NCBI GenBank assembly: GCA_036505875.1
Contig: DASXSR010000374.1
Span: 1-18,788 of the forward strand
DNA from: Onstottus_A sp036505875
GTDB lineage: Bacteria > Acidobacteriota > Blastocatellia > UBA7656
Length of the DNA: 18,788 bases
Direction of reading: 5' to 3'
The position numbers were made by a program, and so were the translations under genes. The notes under the pieces are model-generated. The model was given only the letters and a program-made list of their open reading frames with translations. It was not told the DNA's origin and ran no database searches. Below, piece by piece: positions 1 to 7,514 of this stretch; position 1 is the first letter of the stretch, and every line of letters begins with the position of its first letter.

Positions 1-97
1 TTGTAGTGCCGGGCAGGCCAGAGACAGCATCCCAACTCTGAATTGGCTTTCCATCATTGCCAAGTTGGGTTAGTTTGCACCCGTCAAATAGAAGCGA
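1..97 (-). other. Start of the RHS variable tip, L,D-transpeptidase-like (partial)
   Basis: These are residues 1650-1681 of the RHS protein, immediately after the core motif IDPLGLD. The visible residues include LLFDGCKLTQLGNDGKPIQ followed by SWDAVSGLPG. This pattern (FDG, x-L-T, a DGK turn, W-x-AVSG-x-PG) is what I recall from the N-terminal strand pair of DUF2778/Tlde1 and related L,D-transpeptidase-fold effectors, which act on peptidoglycan. The catalytic His and Cys would lie beyond the window edge, so the assignment rests on a short stretch and is inference. Confidence 0.4.
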
Positions 98-3000
98 ATC
101 TAGACCTAAAGGATCAATCTTATTCAGTGGATCGCCCCAGCCATAGAGATAGCGGTTTAGAGTCTGTGGATTGGTGAGATAAGTACTTCCGGCGAATGGG
201 TCGGGCTGCATGAACCTCCCGCTTGAGTATTGTTGCTGGCGATTGATGGCATAGTCAGTTCCGCTCTCGGCATCCCGCTCGTAGTTCGTGAACCGATGTT
301 TCTCGCTTATTCCGCCTATCCCTCCGTCCTCACCAAACGGGAGATGATCCTGCGTGCCTTTGAATGTACCGTTCGTGTCAGTAGTCATTCGCGTCGACAG
401 TCTGTCTGAAAGGTAATAGCTCGTCCCGCCAGCCCCCGCCGTCGCGTTGCTGTATTCCGCAATCACCTGTGAGCCTTCCCAGATGTAATAAGTTGTATAT
501 CCGCCAGTCACTTTCTTCACCCTGCGATTTGCGGTGTCATAGGAGTACGTTGCTCCCGTGCCGTCTACGCTCGCGATGCGACCCTCGCCGTCATACTGAT
601 AGCTGTGCGCTCCATCATTGGTCACATTACCGTCCGCGTCGTAAATGTAACTCGATGTGAAGCCATTATTCGTCACGGTCGCGATCCGATTAGAAGGCAC
701 GCCGGCGGGTGCTCCGACTTGCTGTTGCAAGCTGAGGCTTTGATTTGCTCCGGTGATCGAATCGCTCATCGATGTGCGATTGCCCCACCGGTCGTAGCTA
801 TAACTTCTTTGCGAACTGCTCCACGATGACGCACTGACGAGCCTTCCCACATCGTCGTAGTTGAAAGACTGCCCGCGATTCGCTCCGTTGATCGTTCCCG
901 TGATGGTTATCAGTTGTCCGCTGTTCCCCGCAGTCGTTCCGACTCCAGACGCACCGGCGCTAGCTGAGTAACCATAGCTCAGGCTCATTAATGTGCTCGC
1001 CCCTTTGACGGCGGTCTGCGAGGTCAACTGCAGTCGGTCTGGCGAGTAGCTGTAGCTCTCGCTCACTCCGCTTCCCGATGTCATTCCCGTTACCTGCCCT
1101 GCAACATTATAGCCGATCCCCGAGAAGTATGAAGTAAGAACTGTCCCTACCATATCCACTTTATCCTCGCCACTGAAACGCCCCCTTGAATCGTGGTTCG
1201 TTCGGATCCGTTTCCCCGAAGGATAGATCATTAGCGAGAGTTGATTGATCGCGTTGTATTGATATTGCGTCTGGTAGCTGTTCACTCCATCAATCGTTCG
1301 CGTCTTACTCGACGTCCTGCTCAAGCTGTCATAAGCAAAAGTCTCGAATCCTCCGCCGTCATCTAGTCGGCTGACCTCTCCGTTCCCGGCGCCCGCGCTC
1401 GACAAATTGTTGTAGGCGATGATTACATCAGCGGTCGCGGCAACTGTAGTCGGCAGCACGGGCCTCGGCGTAACGGTTGGATCGTCACTTCCCCCAAGCC
1501 CCGTATACCAAACCCGCGTCAGCCGATTCAAAGTGTCGTATTGGTAATGAGTTTCCACATTGCGAGCATCGATGCGCTTTTGTACCGCGCCGAAGTCAGT
1601 GTAGGTAAAGTTCACCACCCCGCCTTCCGGTGTGTTTTGACTCGTCATTCTCGACAATGCATCGTAGCTGAACGAGCGAGTCTGCCCGCCTTGATTCACG
1701 CTGGTCAAATTATCCAATGTGTCGTAACCGTAGTTGGTCATCAGAGACAAAACGCCGGTTGCCGGGTCTTGCTCGGTCACGCTGATGAGGCGGCCGAATC
1801 CATCTGCTTGGCTCTGCCGCATTCGCCCAACTTGATCAGTGACTGTCACGTTCGGGCTAGCGTAAGTAGTCTGAATAGTTTGATTGTCAGGCAGAGTGAC
1901 TCTCGTCACCCGCGAAAGTGGGTCGTAAGTATTGACAGTCCAGTAAGCGGGCGAGCCATTCCCAGACACATCACCCAAGTAAGGATTCGATTGCTTGAGA
2001 ACTCTTCCAACCGGATCGTAGAGCGTCTTCACGGAGTCGAAAGTCGTTGGCGACGAGCCCTGGCCCGTTCCAGCCCGGATCACCCGCCCTGCGCCGTCGA
2101 ACCAACTCTTGCTCGTAATCGTCTTCGCGATTCCGTCAGTGTCCGTATAGCTCACCTTCTGTGAATAAGCGAGCAGATCGTTACCATTTGCATCCTTATC
2201 GAATTGCGTAGTCGTCGAAAAAGCACTCTGCGGCGGAGTTACCGTGGTCAACCGCCACGCGTTGTCGTAGCTGAACGAGGTCGTCCGGTTCTGCGGATCG
2301 GTCGTGCTCAACAACAGGCCGGTGTTCAGACCGTCGTATGCGAAGCTGGTTGTCAAGAAGGGCACGACGTTCGGGGTCCCGTCAGTCACCGAATCCGGCT
2401 GCGAGTAATGAGTAGTCGCGTCGCTGAAGCTGAAGCTCTTCGAGTTGCAGCAACTAACGTCTTGCCGGCGGACGTTTCCAAAAATATCGTATTGAGTGTA
2501 CCGCGTGATCGAGGGTCCGTTTACAACATTCACCCAAGTGGTCACCGCCGTCACGTTGCCGCGATTGGTGACCGTCGCGTCGAAGTCATGATTAGGCGGC
2601 AACGGAGTAGGGCTGATCATTCCCCCGGTCGGCGCGTAATCGTCATAGGTAAAATCGGTCTGTGCCACGGGCGTCGACAGATTGCTCCCGTCATACACAG
2701 TTATATGGTTCACAAGTCGCACCAGGTGCACATCATCGACGTAAGTCGAAAGACCAACGTATGCATACGAAGTGCGCCGTTGAATGCTCGCCGAAAATCC
2801 GTACTCGTCAACGGTGGCGACGCGACCGTAGCTCCCGTAAGAGAAGGCGGTCTTCGTCTGCGGGCCTCCATCGACCACCGATGTGACCGAGCTTACCTGA
2901 GTTCCGCCGTCGGGTCCGGGCGCGTAGGTGTAGGTGATCTTCTGAAGTGAGTTGTCATTCAGGTCTTTGTATTCCGTCGACAGCACATGCCCAAACGAGT

Positions 3001-5044
3001 CAGGCGCGCCGGCATCGTTGCCAGTCGTTGTGACGATCTTCAGATTGCTGTCGGTGTTTTGGACAGTGTCGATCTCCGTGGCGAAGCCACTCGAGTCAGT
3101 GCCCGCCGATCGCGAATAGGTGTAATCGGTGGTCACCGTGGTCGGGTTGCCGGCGCCATCGGTCTTGTCCTGCCACCATTCGCTTCGAGTGGTGTACTGT
3201 GGGGCGTCGGCCAGGGCCGGCGCCAGTGGATCGTAATCAGGGTAGTTATAGTTCGTGTAAGCGACCTCGGCGCCGTCGCTTGAGGTCGTCATTCCGATTC
3301 TCATCGACAATTTGCGCGTCATCCCATAAGTACTGTAATCGGGAAATAGATAACCCCGCCCGGTCTGCGGATAGTAAATCCGCCGCACTACATCGAGCGA
3401 TGAGCCGAATGCGGGCGCATTCACCACGCCTGCGCTGAAGTTGTATTGAAGAGTGATCGTCTGATAGCTGATCTGAACAAGCGTGCGAGTGCCGCTCCCC
3501 TGATCCGGCGCGGTGATTGAGGTCAGATAGTGCGTTGTCTGATCATAGTTGAAAGTGACGTATCGTCCAGCGGTGTCCTGGATCGAATCGATGGCCCAGC
3601 GGAATGGAAAGTAGTTAGGATCCGACTGGGTCTTTACGTACGGTTTGTAGGCGATCGTGATCTTTTGACCGTTTGCGTTGCGAATCACTGTCGGCAGCCA
3701 GCGGCCGTTTTGCTGGATAAAGTCAAAGTCTACGAGCGTGCCATCCGGGTACCGAAGCTTCCCGTTGTAAGTATTCAAGGTGATGAAGGAGCCGTCGGTT
3801 GAGTTGGCCATCCACAGCCCGGCTCCCGCATCGTAAGTTTGCTGCAAGTGAATCCGCGTCCCATCAGGTTGGAGCAACAAGAAGTTTCCGGGCGCATTCG
3901 CCTGTCCGAGGCCGGATTTGTCCCCCCTGGCAGTGCCGTCGTAGTTATCTATCAACCTGCCATACCCAAGCGACCATCCTGCTGCAGGCCATCCCTTGTT
4001 GTAGTTGAACGTCATCGTGCCGTTGTCCAGACTCCAAGCCCGCGAGTTGTAGATCATCGCGAGATTGAGACTAATGCCGCGTCCCGGAAGGCTCGCGATC
4101 GGGACAGCAAATGAGTAGTCGTAACTGCCCAGATTGTTCTTGCTCTTTGCCGCGCTTCCCATTGACACTTCTTCCGGGCCGAAACGAGGACTTCCGATGG
4201 CGTTGCTGAAAGAAGCCGTTGCTTTCGAAACTATCGGATCGGCGCCGTCGCCGTCGATGCGCACGGTGCCGCCTTGAAAGGCGACAGGCTTGGCCCTCAC
4301 TGCGAGCGACCCGTTTACTGCTTTGGCTGGCGACTCGGTTGGTGTACTGACTCTCCGCAAGACGGCTGGTCTGGCAAGTTGTTGGAGAGAACTTGCCGCT
4401 TCTGAGTCTTCGTCCGCGCGTTGTTCGGCAACAGCCAACTGATTCGCCTCAGCGATCTTCAGATCGTCTTCGGTTACCGCTACGCTTTCAGGATTAGTGC
4501 AATCGTTTGCGTGCTGAATGTCCCACACCGCGTCGGTCAGTCGAGGACGCGCGCCGGGCAGCACCACAACCGCAACGGTCGCTCGCGCTGTGCCGATGCT
4601 CACCGTGACTACCGCAGTACCGGGCGTGAGAGCATCAACAGTTCCGCCTGAGACCTTGGCGACTGCGGCGTTGCTGGTCTGCCAACCATACGCCACACCG
4701 TGAACTGTCTGCTCGGCTTGATCAAGCGCAACAGGAACAAGCGTGTAGTCCTCGCCTACGTAGAGCGATAAGTGGCGCGGGCACAAGCGAAAATGTGTAA
4801 TCTGAGTCGCGCGCTCCACAGGCGTGCTGTCGATCTGTTGCCTGGAGCCCAAGCCACGCGCGCGAGGCGTCTTGTTTGGCTCGCGCAGCAGACCGATGGT
4901 TGAATTCACCAGCTGCCTCGCGCGTGTTCCGGCCACTTCAGCCTGGGATGGCGAGAGCTGAAAGGCCGCCATCCAGACCAGAACGATCGCCGCGACAAAC
5001 CTCTTAGCGAGCGGCATTCTACGCATGTTTCTATTAGAAGACAT
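1..5044 (-). CDS. RHS/YD-repeat secreted protein, 3' end outside window
   Basis: I checked this frame codon by codon: 1681 sense codons run from the ATG at 5044 to position 2 with no stop, so the gene continues past the left edge. A Shine-Dalgarno AGGAG (5051-5055) lies 6 nt before the ATG. Residues 1-35 form a signal peptide (basic start, hydrophobic 15-30, likely cleavage after SQA). Residues ~85-165 look like a bacterial Ig-like group 2 domain (VGEDYTLVPVA, then TPGTAVVTV). Residues ~300-1540 are a long YD-repeat shell with many units such as YDALSRMTS and YQYDTLNRLTR. Residues 1543-1649 are the RHS-associated core (YYLSDRLSTRM, HLPFGE, RFTNYERDAESGTDYAINR, GRFMQPDP, NRYLYGWGDPLNKIDPLG). 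RHS proteins form a hollow shell enclosing a C-terminal toxin or effector; here the tip starts at residue 1650. It is probably the last gene of a cluster with the two genes upstream. Confidence 0.95.
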   Translation of the reverse strand, partial: MSSNRNMRRMPLAKRFVAAIVLVWMAAFQLSPSQAEVAGTRARQLVNSTIGLLREPNKTPRARGLGSRQQIDSTPVERATQITHFRLCPRHLSLYVGEDYTLVPVALDQAEQTVHGVAYGWQTSNAAVAKVSGGTVDALTPGTAVVTVSIGTARATVAVVVLPGARPRLTDAVWDIQHANDCTNPESVAVTEDDLKIAEANQLAVAEQRADEDSEAASSLQQLARPAVLRRVSTPTESPAKAVNGSLAVRAKPVAFQGGTVRIDGDGADPIVSKATASFSNAIGSPRFGPEEVSMGSAAKSKNNLGSYDYSFAVPIASLPGRGISLNLAMIYNSRAWSLDNGTMTFNYNKGWPAAGWSLGYGRLIDNYDGTARGDKSGLGQANAPGNFLLLQPDGTRIHLQQTYDAGAGLWMANSTDGSFITLNTYNGKLRYPDGTLVDFDFIQQNGRWLPTVIRNANGQKITIAYKPYVKTQSDPNYFPFRWAIDSIQDTAGRYVTFNYDQTTHYLTSITAPDQGSGTRTLVQISYQTITLQYNFSAGVVNAPAFGSSLDVVRRIYYPQTGRGYLFPDYSTYGMTRKLSMRIGMTTSSDGAEVAYTNYNYPDYDPLAPALADAPQYTTRSEWWQDKTDGAGNPTTVTTDYTYSRSAGTDSSGFATEIDTVQNTDSNLKIVTTTGNDAGAPDSFGHVLSTEYKDLNDNSLQKITYTYAPGPDGGTQVSSVTSVVDGGPQTKTAFSYGSYGRVATVDEYGFSASIQRRTSYAYVGLSTYVDDVHLVRLVNHITVYDGSNLSTPVAQTDFTYDDYAPTGGMISPTPLPPNHDFDATVTNRGNVTAVTTWVNVVNGPSITRYTQYDIFGNVRRQDVSCCNSKSFSFSDATTHYSQPDSVTDGTPNVVPFLTTSFAYDGLNTGLLLSTTDPQNRTTSFSYDNAWRLTTVTPPQSAFSTTTQFDKDANGNDLLAYSQKVSYTDTDGIAKTITSKSWFDGAGRVIRAGTGQGSSPTTFDSVKTLYDPVGRVLKQSNPYLGDVSGNGSPAYWTVNTYDPLSRVTRVTLPDNQTIQTTYASPNVTVTDQVGRMRQSQADGFGRLISVTEQDPATGVLSLMTNYGYDTLDNLTSVNQGGQTRSFSYDALSRMTSQNTPEGGVVNFTYTDFGAVQKRIDARNVETHYQYDTLNRLTRVWYTGLGGSDDPTVTPRPVLPTTVAATADVIIAYNNLSSAGAGNGEVSRLDDGGGFETFAYDSLSRTSSKTRTIDGVNSYQTQYQYNAINQLSLMIYPSGKRIRTNHDSRGRFSGEDKVDMVGTVLTSYFSGIGYNVAGQVTGMTSGSGVSESYSYSPDRLQLTSQTAVKGASTLMSLSYGYSASAGASGVGTTAGNSGQLITITGTINGANRGQSFNYDDVGRLVSASSWSSSQRSYSYDRWGNRTSMSDSITGANQSLSLQQQVGAPAGVPSNRIATVTNNGFTSSYIYDADGNVTNDGAHSYQYDGEGRIASVDGTGATYSYDTANRRVKKVTGGYTTYYIWEGSQVIAEYSNATAGAGGTSYYLSDRLSTRMTTDTNGTFKGTQDHLPFGEDGGIGGISEKHRFTNYERDAESGTDYAINRQQQYSSGRFMQPDPFAGSTYLTNPQTLNRYLYGWGDPLNKIDPLGLDSLLFDGCKLTQLGNDGKPIQSWDAVSGLPGTT

Positions 5045-5059
5045 CACTTTCTCCTATTT

Positions 5060-5151
5060 GGAGCGCGGCGGCGAGTCTTCGAGACCGCTTTTTTTCCGTG
5101 CTCCCCGACTCAGAGCCAAAGCGGCGTCTCGAAGACTCGCCGCCGCACTCC
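5060..5151. repeat. Long imperfect inverted repeat between fibre-like gene and RHS gene
   Basis: The left arm at 5060-5091 and right arm at 5118-5151 are reverse complements over about 32 bp, with one mismatch (position 5064 against 5147) and two extra bases in the right arm. The core is GGCGGCGAGTCTTCGAGAC. The loop is about 26 nt and the left arm ends in a run of seven T (5089-5095). The element starts 4 nt upstream of the RHS Shine-Dalgarno and ends 6 nt after the stop of the upstream gene. It could be a REP-type interspersed repeat, an mRNA stability hairpin or an attenuator. It is not a canonical terminator for the minus-strand genes, because no U-run follows the stem on that strand. Confidence 0.85.
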
Positions 5152-5157
5152 ATATCG

Positions 5158-6261
5158 CTATTGCAGACTGAGCAGGACCAGAATCTCACCGACGCCTTTC
5201 TCCAGCGGCTCGAGCGCCTTGCCGATCAGAGTGCCGGGGCGGTGAATCGCAGTGCCTCCAAGATCCAAAGGCTGTGAGCGCATCGCGATTCCTTCCTTGT
5301 CGCTGGTGACCAGCAAGTCTCCCACTCGAATCGGACCGCCCGCGGCATCTACTTTGACTCTGACTCGCCCGGTGGTAGCGACCATCACTTTGCCCGCGCC
5401 ACCTTCTCCGAGTATCACGCCCGGATTGGCAGAGACGACTCCTGCCACGCGAGTGTCGTACGCGCGAGACGACGGCAGGACGTGGTTGGATTGCACGGTG
5501 TCGAGGACCACGACACTGCCGGCGGTGATGGCGTGGCTTGCCGGTACCCATTCGGCTACGTCTTGGTATCTAGCATTGATCGCGCCGCTCGCGGTTATAT
5601 CGCCATTAACGTAGAGTTTGCTGGTAGGGTTCGTCGTTCCAATTCCGACGTTCCCGCCATTTTGAATTGTCATCACATCACTGCCGGTAGCTGTATTAAA
5701 CAAGCGAACATCGGTTCCGCTTGGGTTGTACCACTCATGTATGGCGCCGCTTCCGTTACGCGGCGCCAGGCTGAGCCCGCCCACCGAGCCGGAAGTGGTG
5801 ATGCCGCCGACGACGTACAATTTGTCGGTAGGCCCGGTCGTCCCGATGCCGACGTTGCCTCCCGCCGTTTCGAAGATGGGCGCCACCGTATTTCCGAGGT
5901 TTCCTGCATCATCTATCCATTTAGCTATTTGGTTTGTGTTGCCTGATCCTCCTATGTCTATATGCTCTTTCCCTCCTGAAGGGTTTTTCGCCGGCTTGGC
6001 AGATTGAACGCTTTGAAGCGAAGCCTCGGTAGTAGCTGCGGATGGATCGAGTTGATCGTTTTCGGCTTTTGCTTTCTTTCTGACTGTCTCATCTTGAGTT
6101 GCTTTCTGATGAGCCGCCATAGCTCTGGCGGCAGTAGTCAGAGCCAAACCGCTCTGGGCCGAAGCCGTTTGCGATTGAAATAAGACAAAAGCAGAAGCCA
6201 GCAGCACGGCAGACCCCAGCGCGTGACGACTGCGTCTCGGACGGTGTGTTCTATTCATCAT
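5158..6261 (-). CDS. Secreted tail-fibre-like protein with GIGTTNP repeats
   Basis: The 367-residue form begins at the ATG at 6261, preceded by AAAGGAG 8 nt upstream. The longer reading from 6330 would bury the signal peptide. Residues 1-35 are a signal peptide (RRSRH, hydrophobic 16-29, cleavage after TASA). Residues ~45-98 are charged and probably helical. Two repeats, GGNVGIGTTGPTDKLYVVGG (134-153) and GGNVGIGTTNPTSKLYVNGD (202-221), are the short motif found in phage tail-fibre and autotransporter-like stalks. Residues ~233-367 (QDVAEWVPAS, RVAGVVSANPGVILG, GRVRVKV, GDLLVTS, GTLIGKALEPLEKG) form a conserved beta-rich C-terminal domain seen after such repeats in large bacterial surface proteins. 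A role as an exported trimeric stalk or adhesin is inference. It lies between an anchored protein and the RHS gene on the same strand. Confidence 0.85.
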   Translation of the reverse strand: MMNRTHRPRRSRHALGSAVLLASAFVLFQSQTASAQSGLALTTAARAMAAHQKATQDETVRKKAKAENDQLDPSAATTEASLQSVQSAKPAKNPSGGKEHIDIGGSGNTNQIAKWIDDAGNLGNTVAPIFETAGGNVGIGTTGPTDKLYVVGGITTSGSVGGLSLAPRNGSGAIHEWYNPSGTDVRLFNTATGSDVMTIQNGGNVGIGTTNPTSKLYVNGDITASGAINARYQDVAEWVPASHAITAGSVVVLDTVQSNHVLPSSRAYDTRVAGVVSANPGVILGEGGAGKVMVATTGRVRVKVDAAGGPIRVGDLLVTSDKEGIAMRSQPLDLGGTAIHRPGTLIGKALEPLEKGVGEILVLLSLQ

Positions 6262-6326
6262 CTTGTGATCTCCTTTAAGTAATGACTGATACTGGGTTAT
6301 CGAAGTTGCGAACTGAGTGCTCTCTC

Positions 6327-7253
6327 TCATTTAACCTTGTCGCGAACGTCTTGCAGATGTACTGCCTTTATGGGCTGACCCACAGCGAGGGTCGAATCGG
6401 GTGACACCTGGGGCATCCCGAGCGCGTTGAGTGCCGGATTCAGGTTACTCCGCAGATCAAGCATGTGTTGCGCTTTGATCAACACCCCTTGCGGCGAAGG
6501 ATCGCTCCAATTGACCGGTGGATAAGTGATGGGATTGGCCAGCTTGCGTACGGCATCTACCGTCTGTCGCAGTTCGGTAAGATGCACCGCCTTAATGAGC
6601 TGGTTTTGAACCGAAGCATCAGTGAAGATGATCGTCGTCGCCAGATCATTGTTGCTATATGCGGAGAAATTCTGACTTGAAGCATCGGCTGCCCGCACCC
6701 GATACATATAAGCGCGGACGCCGCTGCCCGGAGGGGTGTCTGTGTAGCTTGTCGGCAGCGGGGTTCCAGTCACGTTAGCCACAAAGCTAAAGCCATTATT
6801 GGCAAGACTAAAGTTTTCACTTCGCTCGATCTGATAGTGATCAACTGCGCCCGCGGAAGCTGTCCACGAGAGATTGATCTGCCCCGCGCTGGAAGGGGAT
6901 ACGGTTGCCACCAGGTTGCTGGGAGCCGAGAGGGGTGCGGCTGTGGGTTCCTCGGTTGCAACAAGCCTGCCTCCAGCGTAGATGTATTCCTTCGAGGGCG
7001 AAGAGAAGTCCATCGTCGAGACTTCGCTCGGCGTTTTCTTGGTTTTCTTCCGCAAGCTCACTTGCGCGAGCATGCTTGCGCCAAGGACGCACAGCGCCAG
7101 GATGACTGCGGCCATCGCGCGTTTGCGTCGTTGTGTTCCCAACAAGTTCCTGTTCTTCCTGAGCGACGGTTTATTTGATGAGTAGCGGCGGCGGTTAATT
7201 AAGCTCACTACTCCTGACAACAACGACTGCGTCGTTCTTTTCTTTTCAGGCAC
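6327..7253 (-). CDS. Membrane-anchored Fn3 protein with three HLxELR repeats
   Basis: 308 residues from a GTG at 7253; a purine-rich GGAAGGGG lies 6 nt upstream. A basic N-terminus (1-46) precedes a hydrophobic segment (47-63), which suggests a signal anchor with the rest outside the cytoplasm. Residues 88-101 (SKEYIYAGGRLVATEE) match a segment I associate with RHS-type proteins. Residues ~109-208 are a fibronectin type III domain (PSNLVATV, INLSWT, YQIERS, YMYRVRAAD). The C-terminal 100 residues hold three repeats, IKAVHLTELR (220-229), IKAQHMLDLR (259-268) and IKAVHLQDVR (295-304). Its TGA overlaps an unused ATG of the downstream frame by 4 nt, but the downstream gene has its own better start at 6261. 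First gene of the surface cluster; exact function unknown. Confidence 0.85.
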   Translation of the reverse strand: MPEKKRTTQSLLSGVVSLINRRRYSSNKPSLRKNRNLLGTQRRKRAMAAVILALCVLGASMLAQVSLRKKTKKTPSEVSTMDFSSPSKEYIYAGGRLVATEEPTAAPLSAPSNLVATVSPSSAGQINLSWTASAGAVDHYQIERSENFSLANNGFSFVANVTGTPLPTSYTDTPPGSGVRAYMYRVRAADASSQNFSAYSNNDLATTIIFTDASVQNQLIKAVHLTELRQTVDAVRKLANPITYPPVNWSDPSPQGVLIKAQHMLDLRSNLNPALNALGMPQVSPDSTLAVGQPIKAVHLQDVRDKVK

Positions 7254-7453
7254 GAAAAACCCCTTCCTTTAGGAAGTCCTGCTTGCGTTCACAGACCATC
7301 TTCGGCTGGACAGTTGCGAGCGTCAGCCGACGAATGCTCGAAGAAAGCGAAACTCCTTTATCTTGATTGATGCTTCTGGAACTACCCTAACCCTTGTTCG
7401 ACACTGAGGGACCGGGAACCATCAACTTCCTCAACCTGAAAAAGCAAGTGGTG

Positions 7454-7459
7454 AATATA
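7454..7459 (-). promoter_or_regulatory. Candidate -10 box for the surface/RHS cluster
   Basis: On the minus strand the sequence TATATT lies here, about 200 nt upstream of the GTG at 7253. No good -35 hexamer is found 16-18 nt upstream, as expected for an activator-dependent promoter. The predicted transcription start is about 7447. The palindrome at 7482-7497 is then centred about 42 bp upstream. Confidence 0.4.
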
Positions 7460-7481
7460 CCAGCTAATCAAATCGACTGTC

Positions 7482-7497
7482 TGTCACTTGGGTGACA
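7482..7497. promoter_or_regulatory. Candidate Crp/Fnr-family operator (16-bp palindrome)
   Basis: The sequence TGTCACTTGGGTGACA is a perfect inverted repeat: TGTCAC, 4-nt centre, GTGACA. Its length and half-site spacing match Crp-type sites (TGTGA-N6-TCACA); here the halves read TGTCA-N6-TGACA. It lies 18 bp after the stop codon of the adjacent Crp/Fnr-family gene and upstream of the first surface-cluster gene. Assigning it to that regulator is inference from position and architecture. Confidence 0.45.
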
Positions 7498-7514
7498 CAA
7501 CGCAAAAAAAATTT

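Noticed and set aside
469..4703. Many plus-strand reading frames of 60-248 codons across the first 5 kb.
   Set aside because: They are antisense to the uninterrupted RHS frame, have arginine- and serine-rich unstructured translations and no ribosome binding sites.
6262..6330. Longer start (6330) for the fibre-like protein, with an ATGA overlap to the upstream gene.
   Set aside because: The ATG at 6261 has AAAGGAG at good spacing and puts the signal peptide at the N-terminus; the extra 23 residues would bury it.
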